A stretch of 64,000 nt of DNA, taken from NCBI RefSeq assembly GCF_010548375.1, contig NZ_JAAGLY010000001.1, positions 806,001 to 870,000 of the forward strand, in the 5' to 3' direction. The translations under genes were made by a program, and so were the position numbers. Source of the DNA: Streptomyces sp. SID13726 (GTDB lineage: Bacteria; Actinomycetota; Actinomycetes; Streptomycetales; Streptomycetaceae). How positions within the stretch are numbered: position 1 is the stretch's first letter; the number at the start of each line of letters is the position of its first letter. The notes under the pieces were generated by a model. It saw nothing but the letters and a program-made list of their open reading frames with translations, ran no database searches and was not told the DNA's origin. Below, in pieces: positions 15,040-22,367 of the stretch.

Positions 15040-16644
15040 TCACGTGCACTCGGACACGGCGGGGCGGTCCTTCGTCCGTACGGCCGGAAGCCACGCCTTG
15101 CCGTCCCGCAGCCGGACCCGGTACCACGTGGTGGTGCGGGTGCCGACCTCGTCGGTCACCGGCAGGCCCTTGCTCGTCCGGCACTCCGCGGACAGGGCGT
15201 CCCCGTGCCACACCCGGGTGGGTACGACGTTGTCGATGGTGTACGCCGCCTCGGGGTCGACCGCCAGCCCCAGACTGCACATCGGGTCGCGTGCTTCGGC
15301 CCGGTCGCGGCAGAGCTTCTCCACGTTGTACACCGTGACCCGGGCGATGGCCGGGGCGGTGCCGGAGATGTTCTCGGCGTGCACCTCGGTGTCGTTCCGC
15401 GCGCCCCGGTCCCCGCCGTTCCCGACGAGGTACGGCAAGCCGACGGCCGCCGCCGCGCCCAGCGCCGTGGCCGTCACGGCGCCGAGCACCAGCCGCCGCC
15501 GACGGCGTGGCGGACTGCTGGGACTGCTGTCGGACCCCGTCTCGGCCCCCGTTTCGGACGCGGCCTGCACACGGGCCAGCAGCTCCGCCGCGGTGTGCTC
15601 GGCGCGGGTCGCGTGGGCCGGTGCCAGGCAGTCGGTGACGAGCGCGCGCCACGCCGGAGGCACGGCGGGATCCAGCCGCAGCGGCGCCCGCCCGGCCGCG
15701 AACTCCTGTACGGCCGTGCCGCGGGCCGCCGCCGTCGCGCCGGGGAACGGCGAGGCGCCCCCGGTGAACACCTGGTGGATCACGATGCCCAGGGCCCAGA
15801 CGTCGGTGCTCGGCCGCACCTGCACCCCGCGCTCGCCCAGAGGGGCCCGCCAGCGCTCGGGCGGCAGGTAGTCGGGCGTGCCGGCGGGCGGCATCCAGCC
15901 GTGCGTGCCGAGGGTGCCGTCCAGCTCGGCGGCGAGCCCGAAGTCCGACAGCCGGACCGAACCGTCCGCCATCAGCAGGACGTTGTCGGGCTTGAGGTCG
16001 CCGTGCACCCAGCCCTGGGCGTGCAGATACGCCAGCCCCTCGCAGATCTGCGTCAGGATCCGGGCTCCCGCGCCGTCGGGCAGGTCCCCCTCGCTCTCCA
16101 GCAGCTGCCGCAGACTCCGCTCGGCGCGCTCCATCACCAGGACGACCGCCCCGTCGAGCTCGGGACGGTCCGGCTCGTCCAGGACGACGGAGTCGAGCAG
16201 CCGCACGAGCCGGGGGTGGCGGGTCCGGCGCCCGAACTCGCTCTCCCGGCGGGCGCTCTCCGCGAGCCCGCGTGCCTGGCGGGGCGCGAGTCCGGCGGTG
16301 GGCATGAACTTCAGGGCGACGATTTGGGTGTCGTCCGCGGCGGGCGTGCTGTGGTCCTTGTCAGCCGGGGCTGTGCTGCGGCTGTTGTCCGTGGGGCCGG
16401 TGTTGCGGCCCTTGTCCGTGGCGCCTGTGCTGTGGCCGTTGTCCGTGGCGCCCGTGCTGCGGCTCTTGTCCGTGGCGCCCGTGTTCCGGTTCTTGTCCGT
16501 CGCGTGGGCGCCACGGTCGGCGTCCGCCGGGCCCACGCGACGCCCCTCGTAGACCCATCCCCAGCCGCCCTCGGCGATCGGATCGCCGACCTCCCAGTCC
16601 CCGACCCGCAGTCCGCGGGGAACTCTCGGCACCGCCCCGCTCAC
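15040..16644 (-). CDS. Membrane-anchored Ser/Thr protein kinase with a repeat insertion in the N-lobe
   Basis: 534 residues. The glycine-rich loop (EGGWGWVYEG, 25-34) and the VAIK-equivalent lysine K112 (IVALKFM) are separated by an insertion of about 60 residues that contains six copies of a nine-residue repeat (49-102). Catalytic residues are present: H214-G215-D216 (the usual HRD arginine is Gly), K218, N221 and D234-F235-G236. After the kinase domain come a basic stop-transfer stretch, a transmembrane helix (about 397-416: LVLGAVTATALGAAAAVGLP) and an external domain of about 115 residues with paired cysteines (KLCRD, PMCS, AECRT, SECT). The GTG at 16644 overlaps the stop of the FHA-like gene (GTGA), so the two are coupled. 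It could sense an extracytoplasmic ligand. Confidence 0.88.
   Translation of the reverse strand: MSGAVPRVPRGLRVGDWEVGDPIAEGGWGWVYEGRRVGPADADRGAHATDKNRNTGATDKSRSTGATDNGHSTGATDKGRNTGPTDNSRSTAPADKDHSTPAADDTQIVALKFMPTAGLAPRQARGLAESARRESEFGRRTRHPRLVRLLDSVVLDEPDRPELDGAVVLVMERAERSLRQLLESEGDLPDGAGARILTQICEGLAYLHAQGWVHGDLKPDNVLLMADGSVRLSDFGLAAELDGTLGTHGWMPPAGTPDYLPPERWRAPLGERGVQVRPSTDVWALGIVIHQVFTGGASPFPGATAAARGTAVQEFAAGRAPLRLDPAVPPAWRALVTDCLAPAHATRAEHTAAELLARVQAASETGAETGSDSSPSSPPRRRRRLVLGAVTATALGAAAAVGLPYLVGNGGDRGARNDTEVHAENISGTAPAIARVTVYNVEKLCRDRAEARDPMCSLGLAVDPEAAYTIDNVVPTRVWHGDALSAECRTSKGLPVTDEVGTRTTTWYRVRLRDGKAWLPAVRTKDRPAVSECT
16339..16500 (-). repeat. 27-bp minisatellite (six copies) in the kinase gene
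   Basis: Six in-frame 27-base units encode T-D-[KN]-x-[RH]-[NS]-T-[GA]-[AP] (residues 49-102). The later copies (TDNSRSTAP, ADKDHSTPA) have drifted. The array sits exactly between the nucleotide-binding loop and the catalytic lysine of the kinase. Confidence 0.9.
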
Positions 16645-17408
16645 CGGCCCGCTCCCGCCCCGGCCGCCGTGCGTGCGGGAAGGAGGCCGAGGTGCCGCTC
16701 GTCGACCAGGCCGAAGCGGAGCGCGACCCCGACGAGCGTCTCGCGTTTGCCATTGCGACGGGCACCGCGGCCCGGCTCCCGCTCGGCGGGCGGGACGATG
16801 CGGAGCTTCTCGTCGGCGAGGTAGTCGATGTGGGCGCTGACCGCGCGGGCCGTGAGCCGTTCGCACTGCGGGTGCCGGCGCAGCCGCTCGACGATCTCGG
16901 GCGTGGTCGGTACCGCGAGCGCCGACTCGTCGCGCAGCCGGGGCTCGCAGAGCGCGACCAGCACCAGGAAGTACGCGGCGGTCTGGTCGAGCGAGTACGC
17001 GGTCAGGGTCCGGGTGCCCAGGTGCTCGCCCTCAGGACCGCTCGGATCGAGGTAGACGTGGTCGGGCGCGAAGACGTGGAAGCTCACCCCGGCTCCCCGC
17101 GTGGGCAGCACGACCCGCGCGAACTCGAAGGGGATGGGCGCCCCGACGCGGCGCGGCGGCACCCGCAGATACTCCCCGGCGCCCTCCGGGTTCTCCACCA
17201 GATAGCTCTGCGTCGTACTGAAGTTGCTCAGCAGCCAGTGCTCGTCGGTCACCCGGATCTCCCCGGCCAGCCGGGACACCGACGGGTCCGGGAGCCGCAG
17301 CTCCACGGGTGCCGTGTCGCAGCCCCGGCCGAAGCGCGCCACCTCTCCCGGGCCGAGCCGTACCGTCCGCACCGGTTCCTGTGGCAAATGGATCACTATG
17401 CCGCTCAT
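16641..17408 (-). CDS. FHA-like domain protein coupled to the kinase
   Basis: 255 residues. The first 110 residues look like a forkhead-associated phosphothreonine-binding domain: RLGPGEVARFGRGCD, LPDPSVSRLAGEIRV, then WLLSNFSTTQSYLVEN. These hold the GR, S-R and N positions of the fold, with His of the usual SxxH replaced by Leu. The second half (about 130-225) is helical with an HTH-like arrangement, VPTTPEIVERLRRH followed by LTARAVSAHIDYLADEKL. It overlaps the kinase gene by GTGA and is probably its substrate or adaptor, perhaps linking phosphorylation to DNA or protein binding. The ATG at 17408 follows GGGGGA. The regulatory output is unknown. Confidence 0.8.
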   Translation of the reverse strand: MSGIVIHLPQEPVRTVRLGPGEVARFGRGCDTAPVELRLPDPSVSRLAGEIRVTDEHWLLSNFSTTQSYLVENPEGAGEYLRVPPRRVGAPIPFEFARVVLPTRGAGVSFHVFAPDHVYLDPSGPEGEHLGTRTLTAYSLDQTAAYFLVLVALCEPRLRDESALAVPTTPEIVERLRRHPQCERLTARAVSAHIDYLADEKLRIVPPAEREPGRGARRNGKRETLVGVALRFGLVDERHLGLLPARTAAGAGAGR

Positions 17409-17540
17409 CGTCCCCCGATTCTCACGGTTTCCCTTGCGCCGTGCGCCGGTCAAACGCACGGACTCCCTGCAGTAACACCCTCCCCAGGCGGATCCGGTTG
17501 CACCCGCACGCGGTCCGTCGCGGGCGTACGCAGAACTACG

Positions 17541-17546
17541 TATAGC
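17541..17546 (+). promoter_or_regulatory. -10 element of a likely leaderless promoter
   Basis: TATAGC lies eight bases before the ATG at 17555, the spacing expected for leaderless transcription. No convincing -35 is visible. Confidence 0.35.
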
Positions 17547-17554
17547 CTGGTGAA

Positions 17555-18460
17555 ATGCTGAGGGAGGTCACCGCAACCCATTACGTCGAGCCCCTGCGCT
17601 CGGGCGGCTCCGTCCCCGGCGTCTTCGAGGCCGACGACCTCGGGACGTACGTCGTGAAGTTCACCGGCTCCGCGCAGGGCCACAAGGCGCTGGTGGCCGA
17701 GGTGATTGTAGGGGAACTGGCGCGGGCGCTGGGGCTGCGCTTCCCCGAGCTGGTCCTGGTGCACTTCGACCCGCGGATCGCCTCGGACGAACCCCACCAG
17801 GAGGTCCGGGAACTCCACGGTGCCAGCGCGGGCCTCAACCTCGGCATGGACTACCTGCCGGGCGCCCGCGACTTCACCCCCGAGGCCGCCGAGGTGTTCC
17901 CGGTCGACCCGCTGGAGGCCGGCCGGGTGGTCTGGCTCGACGCGCTCACCGCCAACGTCGACCGTACGGTGCACAGTTCGAACCTGATGATCTGGCCGAC
18001 GCTCGGCATCGCGCCGCCGCGTCTGTGGCTGATCGACCACGGCGCCGCGCTCGTCTTCCACCACCGCTGGGAGGGCACGGACCCGACCAAGGCGTACGAC
18101 TTCCGCCACCACGCCCTCGGCCACTACGGCCCCGACGTGCGCGCCGCCGACGCGGAACTCGCGCCGAAGGTGACGCCGGAACTGCTGCGCAGGATCGTCG
18201 CGGAGGTCCCGGACGCCTGGCTGACGGACTTCGGCACGCCCGCCGAGATGCGCGAGGCGTACGTCGACTACCTGCACGCGCGTGTGCGGGCCTCCGCCGA
18301 CTGGCTCCCCACCGACTTCCCCACCCGGGAGGAACTCGCCGCCGAGCAGGCCCTGCGGGCGGCGCGGACGGAACAAGGACGGCCGAAGTGGCTCAAGCGG
18401 GTCCCCGACCTGCACGGCGAACCGGCCGCGGAACAGGACTGGTCGGTGCACCTCGGATGA
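17555..18460 (+). CDS. HipA family kinase-like protein
   Basis: 301 residues. It resembles the stand-alone HipA-like kinase family of actinobacteria. YVVKFTGSAQGHKALVAEVIVGELARALGL holds the nucleotide-binding Lys (VVKF) and the helix-C glutamate. WLDALTANVDRTVHSSNLMIW matches the catalytic D-x-x-x-x-N-x-D-R-x-x-x-N layout, and LWLIDHGAALVFHH provides the metal-binding Asp. Unlike HipA of toxin-antitoxin pairs, no HipB-like DNA-binding partner precedes it. Instead its stop overlaps the start of a thioredoxin-like Rdx protein gene (ATGA). No signal or membrane segment. Substrate unknown; phosphorylation of a tRNA synthetase as for HipA is only a family analogy. Confidence 0.82.
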   Translation: MLREVTATHYVEPLRSGGSVPGVFEADDLGTYVVKFTGSAQGHKALVAEVIVGELARALGLRFPELVLVHFDPRIASDEPHQEVRELHGASAGLNLGMDYLPGARDFTPEAAEVFPVDPLEAGRVVWLDALTANVDRTVHSSNLMIWPTLGIAPPRLWLIDHGAALVFHHRWEGTDPTKAYDFRHHALGHYGPDVRAADAELAPKVTPELLRRIVAEVPDAWLTDFGTPAEMREAYVDYLHARVRASADWLPTDFPTREELAAEQALRAARTEQGRPKWLKRVPDLHGEPAAEQDWSVHLG

Positions 18461-18750
18461 GCCCCGTCGTACAGATCGAGTACTGCACCCAGTGCCGCTG
18501 GCTGCCCCGCGCGGCCTGGCTGGCCCAGGAGTTGCTCACCACCTTCGAGACGGAACTCGACGAGCTGTCCCTCAAGCCCGGCACGGGCGGCGTCTTCGTG
18601 GTCCGCGTGGACGACGAGATCGTCTGGGACCGCCGCGAACAGGGCTTCCCGGAGCCGACGGCCGTGAAGCGGGCCGTACGCGACCGAGTGGCCCCGGGGA
18701 AGTCCCTGGGCCACTCGGACAAGAACTCCGAGGACAGGCTCAGCCCTTGA
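18457..18750 (+). CDS. SelT/SelW/SelH (Rdx) family redox protein
   Basis: 97 residues with the Rdx thioredoxin-like start: IEYCTQCRWLPRAAWLAQELL. The CxxC pair (C10-C13) stands where eukaryotic members have CxxU. The body follows with ELSLKPGTGGVFVVRVDDEIVWDR and a short basic helix (AVKRAVRDRVAPG). It is probably a small cytosolic thiol redox protein. Its ATG overlaps the stop of the HipA-like kinase gene, so the two are made together. The 3' end overlaps the convergent malate synthase gene by 11 bases. Confidence 0.85.
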   Translation: MSPVVQIEYCTQCRWLPRAAWLAQELLTTFETELDELSLKPGTGGVFVVRVDDEIVWDRREQGFPEPTAVKRAVRDRVAPGKSLGHSDKNSEDRLSP

Positions 18751-20365
18751 GCTGCTCGTACGCCGGCAGCGTCAGGAAGTCCGCGTAGTCGGCGTCGAGG
18801 GAGACCTGGAGGAGCAGGTCGTGGGCCTGCTGCCAGTGGCCGGCCGCGAAGGGCTCCTCGCCGATCTCCGCGCGGATGGCGGACAGTTCCTCGGCGGCGA
18901 CCTTGCGGGCCAGTTCCGGGGTGGCCTTCTCGCCGTTCTCGAACTCGACGCCCGCGTTGATCCACTGCCAGATCTGCGAGCGGGAGATCTCGGCGGTGGC
19001 CGCGTCCTCCATGAGGTTGAAGATGGCGACCGCGCCGAGCCCGCGCAGCCAGGCCTCGATGTAACGGATGCCCACCTGAACGGCGTTGACCAGTCCGTTG
19101 TACGTCGGCTTCGCCTCCAGCGAGTCGACCGCGATCAGGTCGGCGGCCTCGACGTGGACGTCCTCGCGCAGCCGGTCCTTCTGGTTCGGCTTGTCGCCGA
19201 GGACCTTGTCGAAGGACTCCATGGCGATCGGGACCAGGTCGGGGTGGGCGACCCAGGAGCCGTCGAAACCGTCGCCGGCCTCACGGTCCTTGTCGGCGCG
19301 GACCTTCTCGAAGGCCACCTTGTTGACCTCGGCGTCCCGGCGGGACGGGATGAACGCCGCCATGCCGCCGATCGCGTGCGCCCCGCGCTTGTGGCAGGTG
19401 CGGACGAGGAGTTCGGTGTACGCCCGCATGAACGGGGCCGTCATGGTGACCGCATTGCGGTCCGGCAGGACGAACTTGGCGCCGCCGTCACGGAAGTTCT
19501 TGACGATGGAGAACAGGTAGTCCCAGCGGCCCGCGTTCAACCCCGAGGCGTGGTCGCGGAGTTCGTAGAGGATCTCCTCCATCTCGTACGCGGCCGTGAT
19601 CGTCTCGATCAGGACGGTCGCGCGGACGGTGCCCTGCGGGATGCCGCAGTACTCCTGCGCGAAGACGAACACGTCGTTCCAGAGCCGCGCTTCGAGGTGC
19701 GACTCGGTCTTCGGCAGGTAGAAGTACGGGCCCTTGCCGAGGTCGAGCAGACGCTGGGCGTTGTGGAAGAAGTACAGGCCGAAGTCGACGAGGGCGCCCG
19801 GCACTTGGGCGCCGTCGGCGTCGGTCAGGTGCCGCTCGTTCAGGTGCCAGCCGCGCGGGCGCATGACGACGGTGGCGAGCTCCTCGTCGGCCTTGAGGGC
19901 GTACGACTTGCCGGACCTCTCGTCGGTGAAGTCGATGTTCCGGGTGTAGGCGTCCGCCAGGTTGACCTGTCCCAGGACGACGTTCTCCCACGTGGGCGCC
20001 GAGGCGTCCTCGAAGTCCGCGAGCCAGATCCTGGCACCGGAGTTGAGCGCGTTGACGGTCATCTTGCGGTCGGTGGGACCGGTGATCTCGACCCGGCGGT
20101 CGTTCAGGGCCGCGGGGGAGGGCGCCACCTTCCAGGAGTCGTCCGCGCGGATCGCGGCGGTCTCCGGGAGGAAGTCGAGCGTGGAGGTGCGGGCGATCTC
20201 GGCGCGGCGCTCGGCGCGGCGGGCGAGGAGCTCGTCACGCCGGGGCGTGAACCGGCGGTGCAGCTCGGCCACGAAGGCGAGCGCCGCCTCGGTGAGGACC
20301 TCCTCCTGCCGCGGCAGGGGCTCGGCGTCGACGATGGCCAGCGGGGACGGCGCTGGTGCGGACAT
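18740..20365 (-). CDS. aceB: Malate synthase A
   Basis: 541 residues, full length for malate synthase A. Visible landmarks are the RRVEITGPTDRKMTVNALNSG region, DFEDASAPTWENVV (Mg-binding and catalytic segment), MRPRGWHLNE, TVLIETITAAYEMEEIL with the catalytic Glu, GRWDYLFS, and the DGFDGSWVAHPDLV loop. It condenses glyoxylate with acetyl-CoA to malate. Next to the allantoin genes this fits disposal of the glyoxylate released when ureidoglycolate is broken down. An operator candidate of the same TTCC-N7-GGAA type as at the allantoinase promoter stands 104 bases upstream of the ATG. It overlaps the end of the convergent Rdx gene by 11 bases. Confidence 0.95.
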   Translation of the reverse strand: MSAPAPSPLAIVDAEPLPRQEEVLTEAALAFVAELHRRFTPRRDELLARRAERRAEIARTSTLDFLPETAAIRADDSWKVAPSPAALNDRRVEITGPTDRKMTVNALNSGARIWLADFEDASAPTWENVVLGQVNLADAYTRNIDFTDERSGKSYALKADEELATVVMRPRGWHLNERHLTDADGAQVPGALVDFGLYFFHNAQRLLDLGKGPYFYLPKTESHLEARLWNDVFVFAQEYCGIPQGTVRATVLIETITAAYEMEEILYELRDHASGLNAGRWDYLFSIVKNFRDGGAKFVLPDRNAVTMTAPFMRAYTELLVRTCHKRGAHAIGGMAAFIPSRRDAEVNKVAFEKVRADKDREAGDGFDGSWVAHPDLVPIAMESFDKVLGDKPNQKDRLREDVHVEAADLIAVDSLEAKPTYNGLVNAVQVGIRYIEAWLRGLGAVAIFNLMEDAATAEISRSQIWQWINAGVEFENGEKATPELARKVAAEELSAIRAEIGEEPFAAGHWQQAHDLLLQVSLDADYADFLTLPAYEQLKG

Positions 20366-20468
20366 GAGCGGTCACTTCCTTCAGCGGTGGCACCGGGTGC
20401 CAGTCGAACCGGGTACGCGAGCGGCGCCCCTCGCAAGGGTGGGGCGCTTCTGAACAGTGGATACTAGT

Positions 20469-20483
20469 TTCCTCATCGTGGAA
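20469..20483 (-). promoter_or_regulatory. AllR-type operator candidate upstream of malate synthase
   Basis: TTCC-TCATCGT-GGAA, a 15-base interrupted palindrome, 104 bases before the aceB ATG. It has the same arms and 7-base spacing as the sites at 23273-23287 and 23381-23395 around the IclR and allantoinase genes. Confidence 0.6.
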
Positions 20484-20549
20484 GTTCAATCGTCTGTTGA
20501 TGTCGAGATTCTCCGAGTCGAGCGAACGTGGCTCTGCGTGCCACCGCGC

Positions 20550-21149
20550 TCACTCAAGGTGCGCCAGATCCGCCGCCGTGTCGATGTCGTACGGCTCGGC
20601 CACGTCCCCGCACTCGACGAGCACGAGCGCGTCCCGGTGCTCCCTCAGATAGGCGCGTGCCCCCCGGTCGCCGGTCGCAGTCGCGGCGATCCCGGCCCAG
20701 TGCGCGGCGCCCAGCAGGACGGGATGCCCGCGTACACCGTCGTAGGCGGCCGAGACCAGCGAGGACTCGTCCTCGAACGCGGCCAGGACTCGGGTCACCG
20801 CCTCCGGCCCGATGCCGGGCTGGTCGACGAGCGACACCAGCGCCGCCCGCGCCCCCGTACCGGCCAGCGAGTCCAGCCCGGCCCGCAGCGACGCCCCCAT
20901 GCCGTCGGCCCACTCCGGGTTCTCCACCAGCACACAGCCGCCGAGATCCGCCGCCGGCGGTCCGGCCGCCGCGGCCGCCCCCAGGACCACGTGCAAGCGG
21001 GCGCAGCCGGCCGCGCGCAGGAAGCCGACCGCGTGTTCGACCAGCGGGCGGCCCCGGTGCCGGAGCAGTGCCTTGGGCCGGCCGCCGAGCCGGCGTCCGC
21101 CGCCCGCGGCCAGGAGCACTCCGGCGACCTGCTGTTCGTTCTCCGTCAT
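20550..21149 (-). CDS. MobA/MocA-like nucleotidyltransferase
   Basis: 199 residues with a GT-A type nucleotidyltransferase fold: VLLAAGGGRRLGGRPKALL (the LAAGxxxRxGxxK signature, 11-28), GASLRAGL, and SLVDQPGIGPE with the metal-binding DQP. The VRGHPVLLG motif is typical of the MocA (CTP:molybdopterin cytidylyltransferase) branch. It would prepare the molybdenum cofactor for a hydroxylase such as xanthine dehydrogenase, which matches the purine-degradation setting, though no dehydrogenase genes lie in the window. The ATG is at 21149. It is divergent from the small DUF5955-like gene. Confidence 0.85.
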   Translation of the reverse strand: MTENEQQVAGVLLAAGGGRRLGGRPKALLRHRGRPLVEHAVGFLRAAGCARLHVVLGAAAAAGPPAADLGGCVLVENPEWADGMGASLRAGLDSLAGTGARAALVSLVDQPGIGPEAVTRVLAAFEDESSLVSAAYDGVRGHPVLLGAAHWAGIAATATGDRGARAYLREHRDALVLVECGDVAEPYDIDTAADLAHLE

Positions 21150-21224
21150 GCGTCCTGCATACCTGACGTGCCGGGGTGCGCCGGGTTTCGCGGGGCTGAA
21201 TTTCGGTCCGCACGGTGGCGCCCG

Positions 21225-21312
21225 GCGCCCTGCGTGGCGTTTACTGACCCGCGTCCCCCGGCGCCCGACCAGCGTCACGGGGCTGTTCGGCGGGATTCAC
21301 CACGCAGGGCGC
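21225..21312. repeat. Long-range 13-bp inverted repeat in a divergent intergenic region
   Basis: GCGCCCTGCGTGG (21225-21237) and CCACGCAGGGCGC (21300-21312) are perfect inverted copies 62 bases apart, between the MocA-like and DUF5955-like genes. They could be two operator halves for a looping regulator or the remains of a hairpin. Confidence 0.6.
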
Positions 21313-21337
21313 ACGACGGCGTGCGAGGGGGAGTGCT

Positions 21338-21649
21338 GTGTTGCGGAGCTTGGGGCAGAGACCAGTGACCGGCAGCGACAACGATCCGAGAGTGGCGGAA
21401 CTGCGGACCGCGGTGTCCCGGCTGCGCCGCGAACTCGCCGCGCACCCCGCCGAGTTCCCGGACCGCGGCATCGCCGAGGACGAACTCGCCGCGCTGGCCG
21501 CGATGACGATCGACGGAACGCCCGAAGTCCCGCGCCTGCGACGGTCGTTGCTGCTGATCGCCGGGGCGATCGGGTCGGTCAGCGCGCTGTCGCGGGGGCT
21601 GACGGACGTACGCAACGCGGTGGAACTGTTCGGGGAGCCGCGCCGCTAG
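21338..21649 (+). CDS. Small helical protein (DUF5955-like)
   Basis: 103 residues, no signal peptide. Charged helices (ELRTAVSRLRRELAAH, then EDELAALAAM) are followed by a hydrophobic stretch, LRRSLLLIAGAIGSVSAL, and an amphipathic tail ending AVELFGEPRR. I recall this as the actinobacterial family DUF5955. The helical half of the protein at 1130-1522 has the same length and pattern, but this one lacks the GNQAIG motif. The GTG at 21338 has GAGGGGGAG four bases upstream. It stands alone, divergent from the MocA-like gene. No function known. Confidence 0.75.
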   Translation: MLRSLGQRPVTGSDNDPRVAELRTAVSRLRRELAAHPAEFPDRGIAEDELAALAAMTIDGTPEVPRLRRSLLLIAGAIGSVSALSRGLTDVRNAVELFGEPRR

Positions 21650-21683
21650 GGCCCGCGACGCCGGGCCGATCCGGACGCACCCC

Positions 21684-22367
21684 CTAGGGGAACGAACCCC
21701 GGTACCCCTTGTGCGTGCCGCGGTGCTCGAACTCCGGGCAGAGCCAGGTCTCCTGGACGAACTCGGTGAGGTCGTCCCAGACCGCGAAGATGCCCGTCGG
21801 ACCGTGCTTGGCGTCCACCCTCCGGTAGCGGTCCTTGACGTCCCGGAAGCAGGCCAGCCCGGCCATCATCCCGTTGCCCAGCGGGCTGTAGTCGGACCAC
21901 GCGCACGAGACGCAGGCCCGCAGCCGGGCGGCTCGCGGCAGTGCGCGCTGGATGTCGCGCAGCGCCTGCTCGAAGTCGAACCGGAGCGTCCCGCTGCCGA
22001 ACTCGTATCCGTCCAGGTGCAGGGTGGTGCTCAGGGTCTGCAGATCCGGCCCGGGCCGGGGGCCCGCCGGATCCCCGAGCCGCAGGACGCAGCGCAGCGT
22101 GCCGGGCCGGACGCCGCTGCCCCTGACGTCGACGGGCAGGGGTGTTTCCCACTCCAGGAGGCAGAAGTACAGCGCCCCGTCCCTGAACGAGAACATCCGC
22201 TCGGGCGGCTCCCCGCCCAGCGCGCCCAGGTCGTCCATCACGTCGCCCTCGAAGTGGACGCCCCTGATGGTCGTACGGATCGACTCCCGCCCGTCGGACT
22301 CGAAGACGACGTCCTCCGTGCCGTGCCGGTCGGTGTACCGCCCGGGCCAGCGCTGTAAGGCCGTCAC
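21684..22367 (-). CDS. Conserved hypothetical protein (DUF6304-like), coupled to the IclR regulator
   Basis: 227 residues with no signal or membrane segments. Notable stretches are TDRHGTEDVVFESDGRESIRT, MFSFRDGALYFCLLEWETPLPV, a cysteine pair in LRACVSCAWSDYSPLG, and the end HKGYRGSFP. I recall a Streptomyces family of unknown function (DUF6304) with that ending, not verified. Its GTG (22367) overlaps the stop of the IclR regulator gene by four bases (GTGA), so it is translated with the regulator. There is no obvious catalytic motif; the CVSC pair could bind metal. Confidence 0.75.
   Translation of the reverse strand: MTALQRWPGRYTDRHGTEDVVFESDGRESIRTTIRGVHFEGDVMDDLGALGGEPPERMFSFRDGALYFCLLEWETPLPVDVRGSGVRPGTLRCVLRLGDPAGPRPGPDLQTLSTTLHLDGYEFGSGTLRFDFEQALRDIQRALPRAARLRACVSCAWSDYSPLGNGMMAGLACFRDVKDRYRRVDAKHGPTGIFAVWDDLTEFVQETWLCPEFEHRGTHKGYRGSFP

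Noticed and set aside
15205..16824. Plus-strand frame opposite the kinase gene
   Set aside because: Antisense shadow; the minus frame has intact kinase motifs and GTGA coupling.
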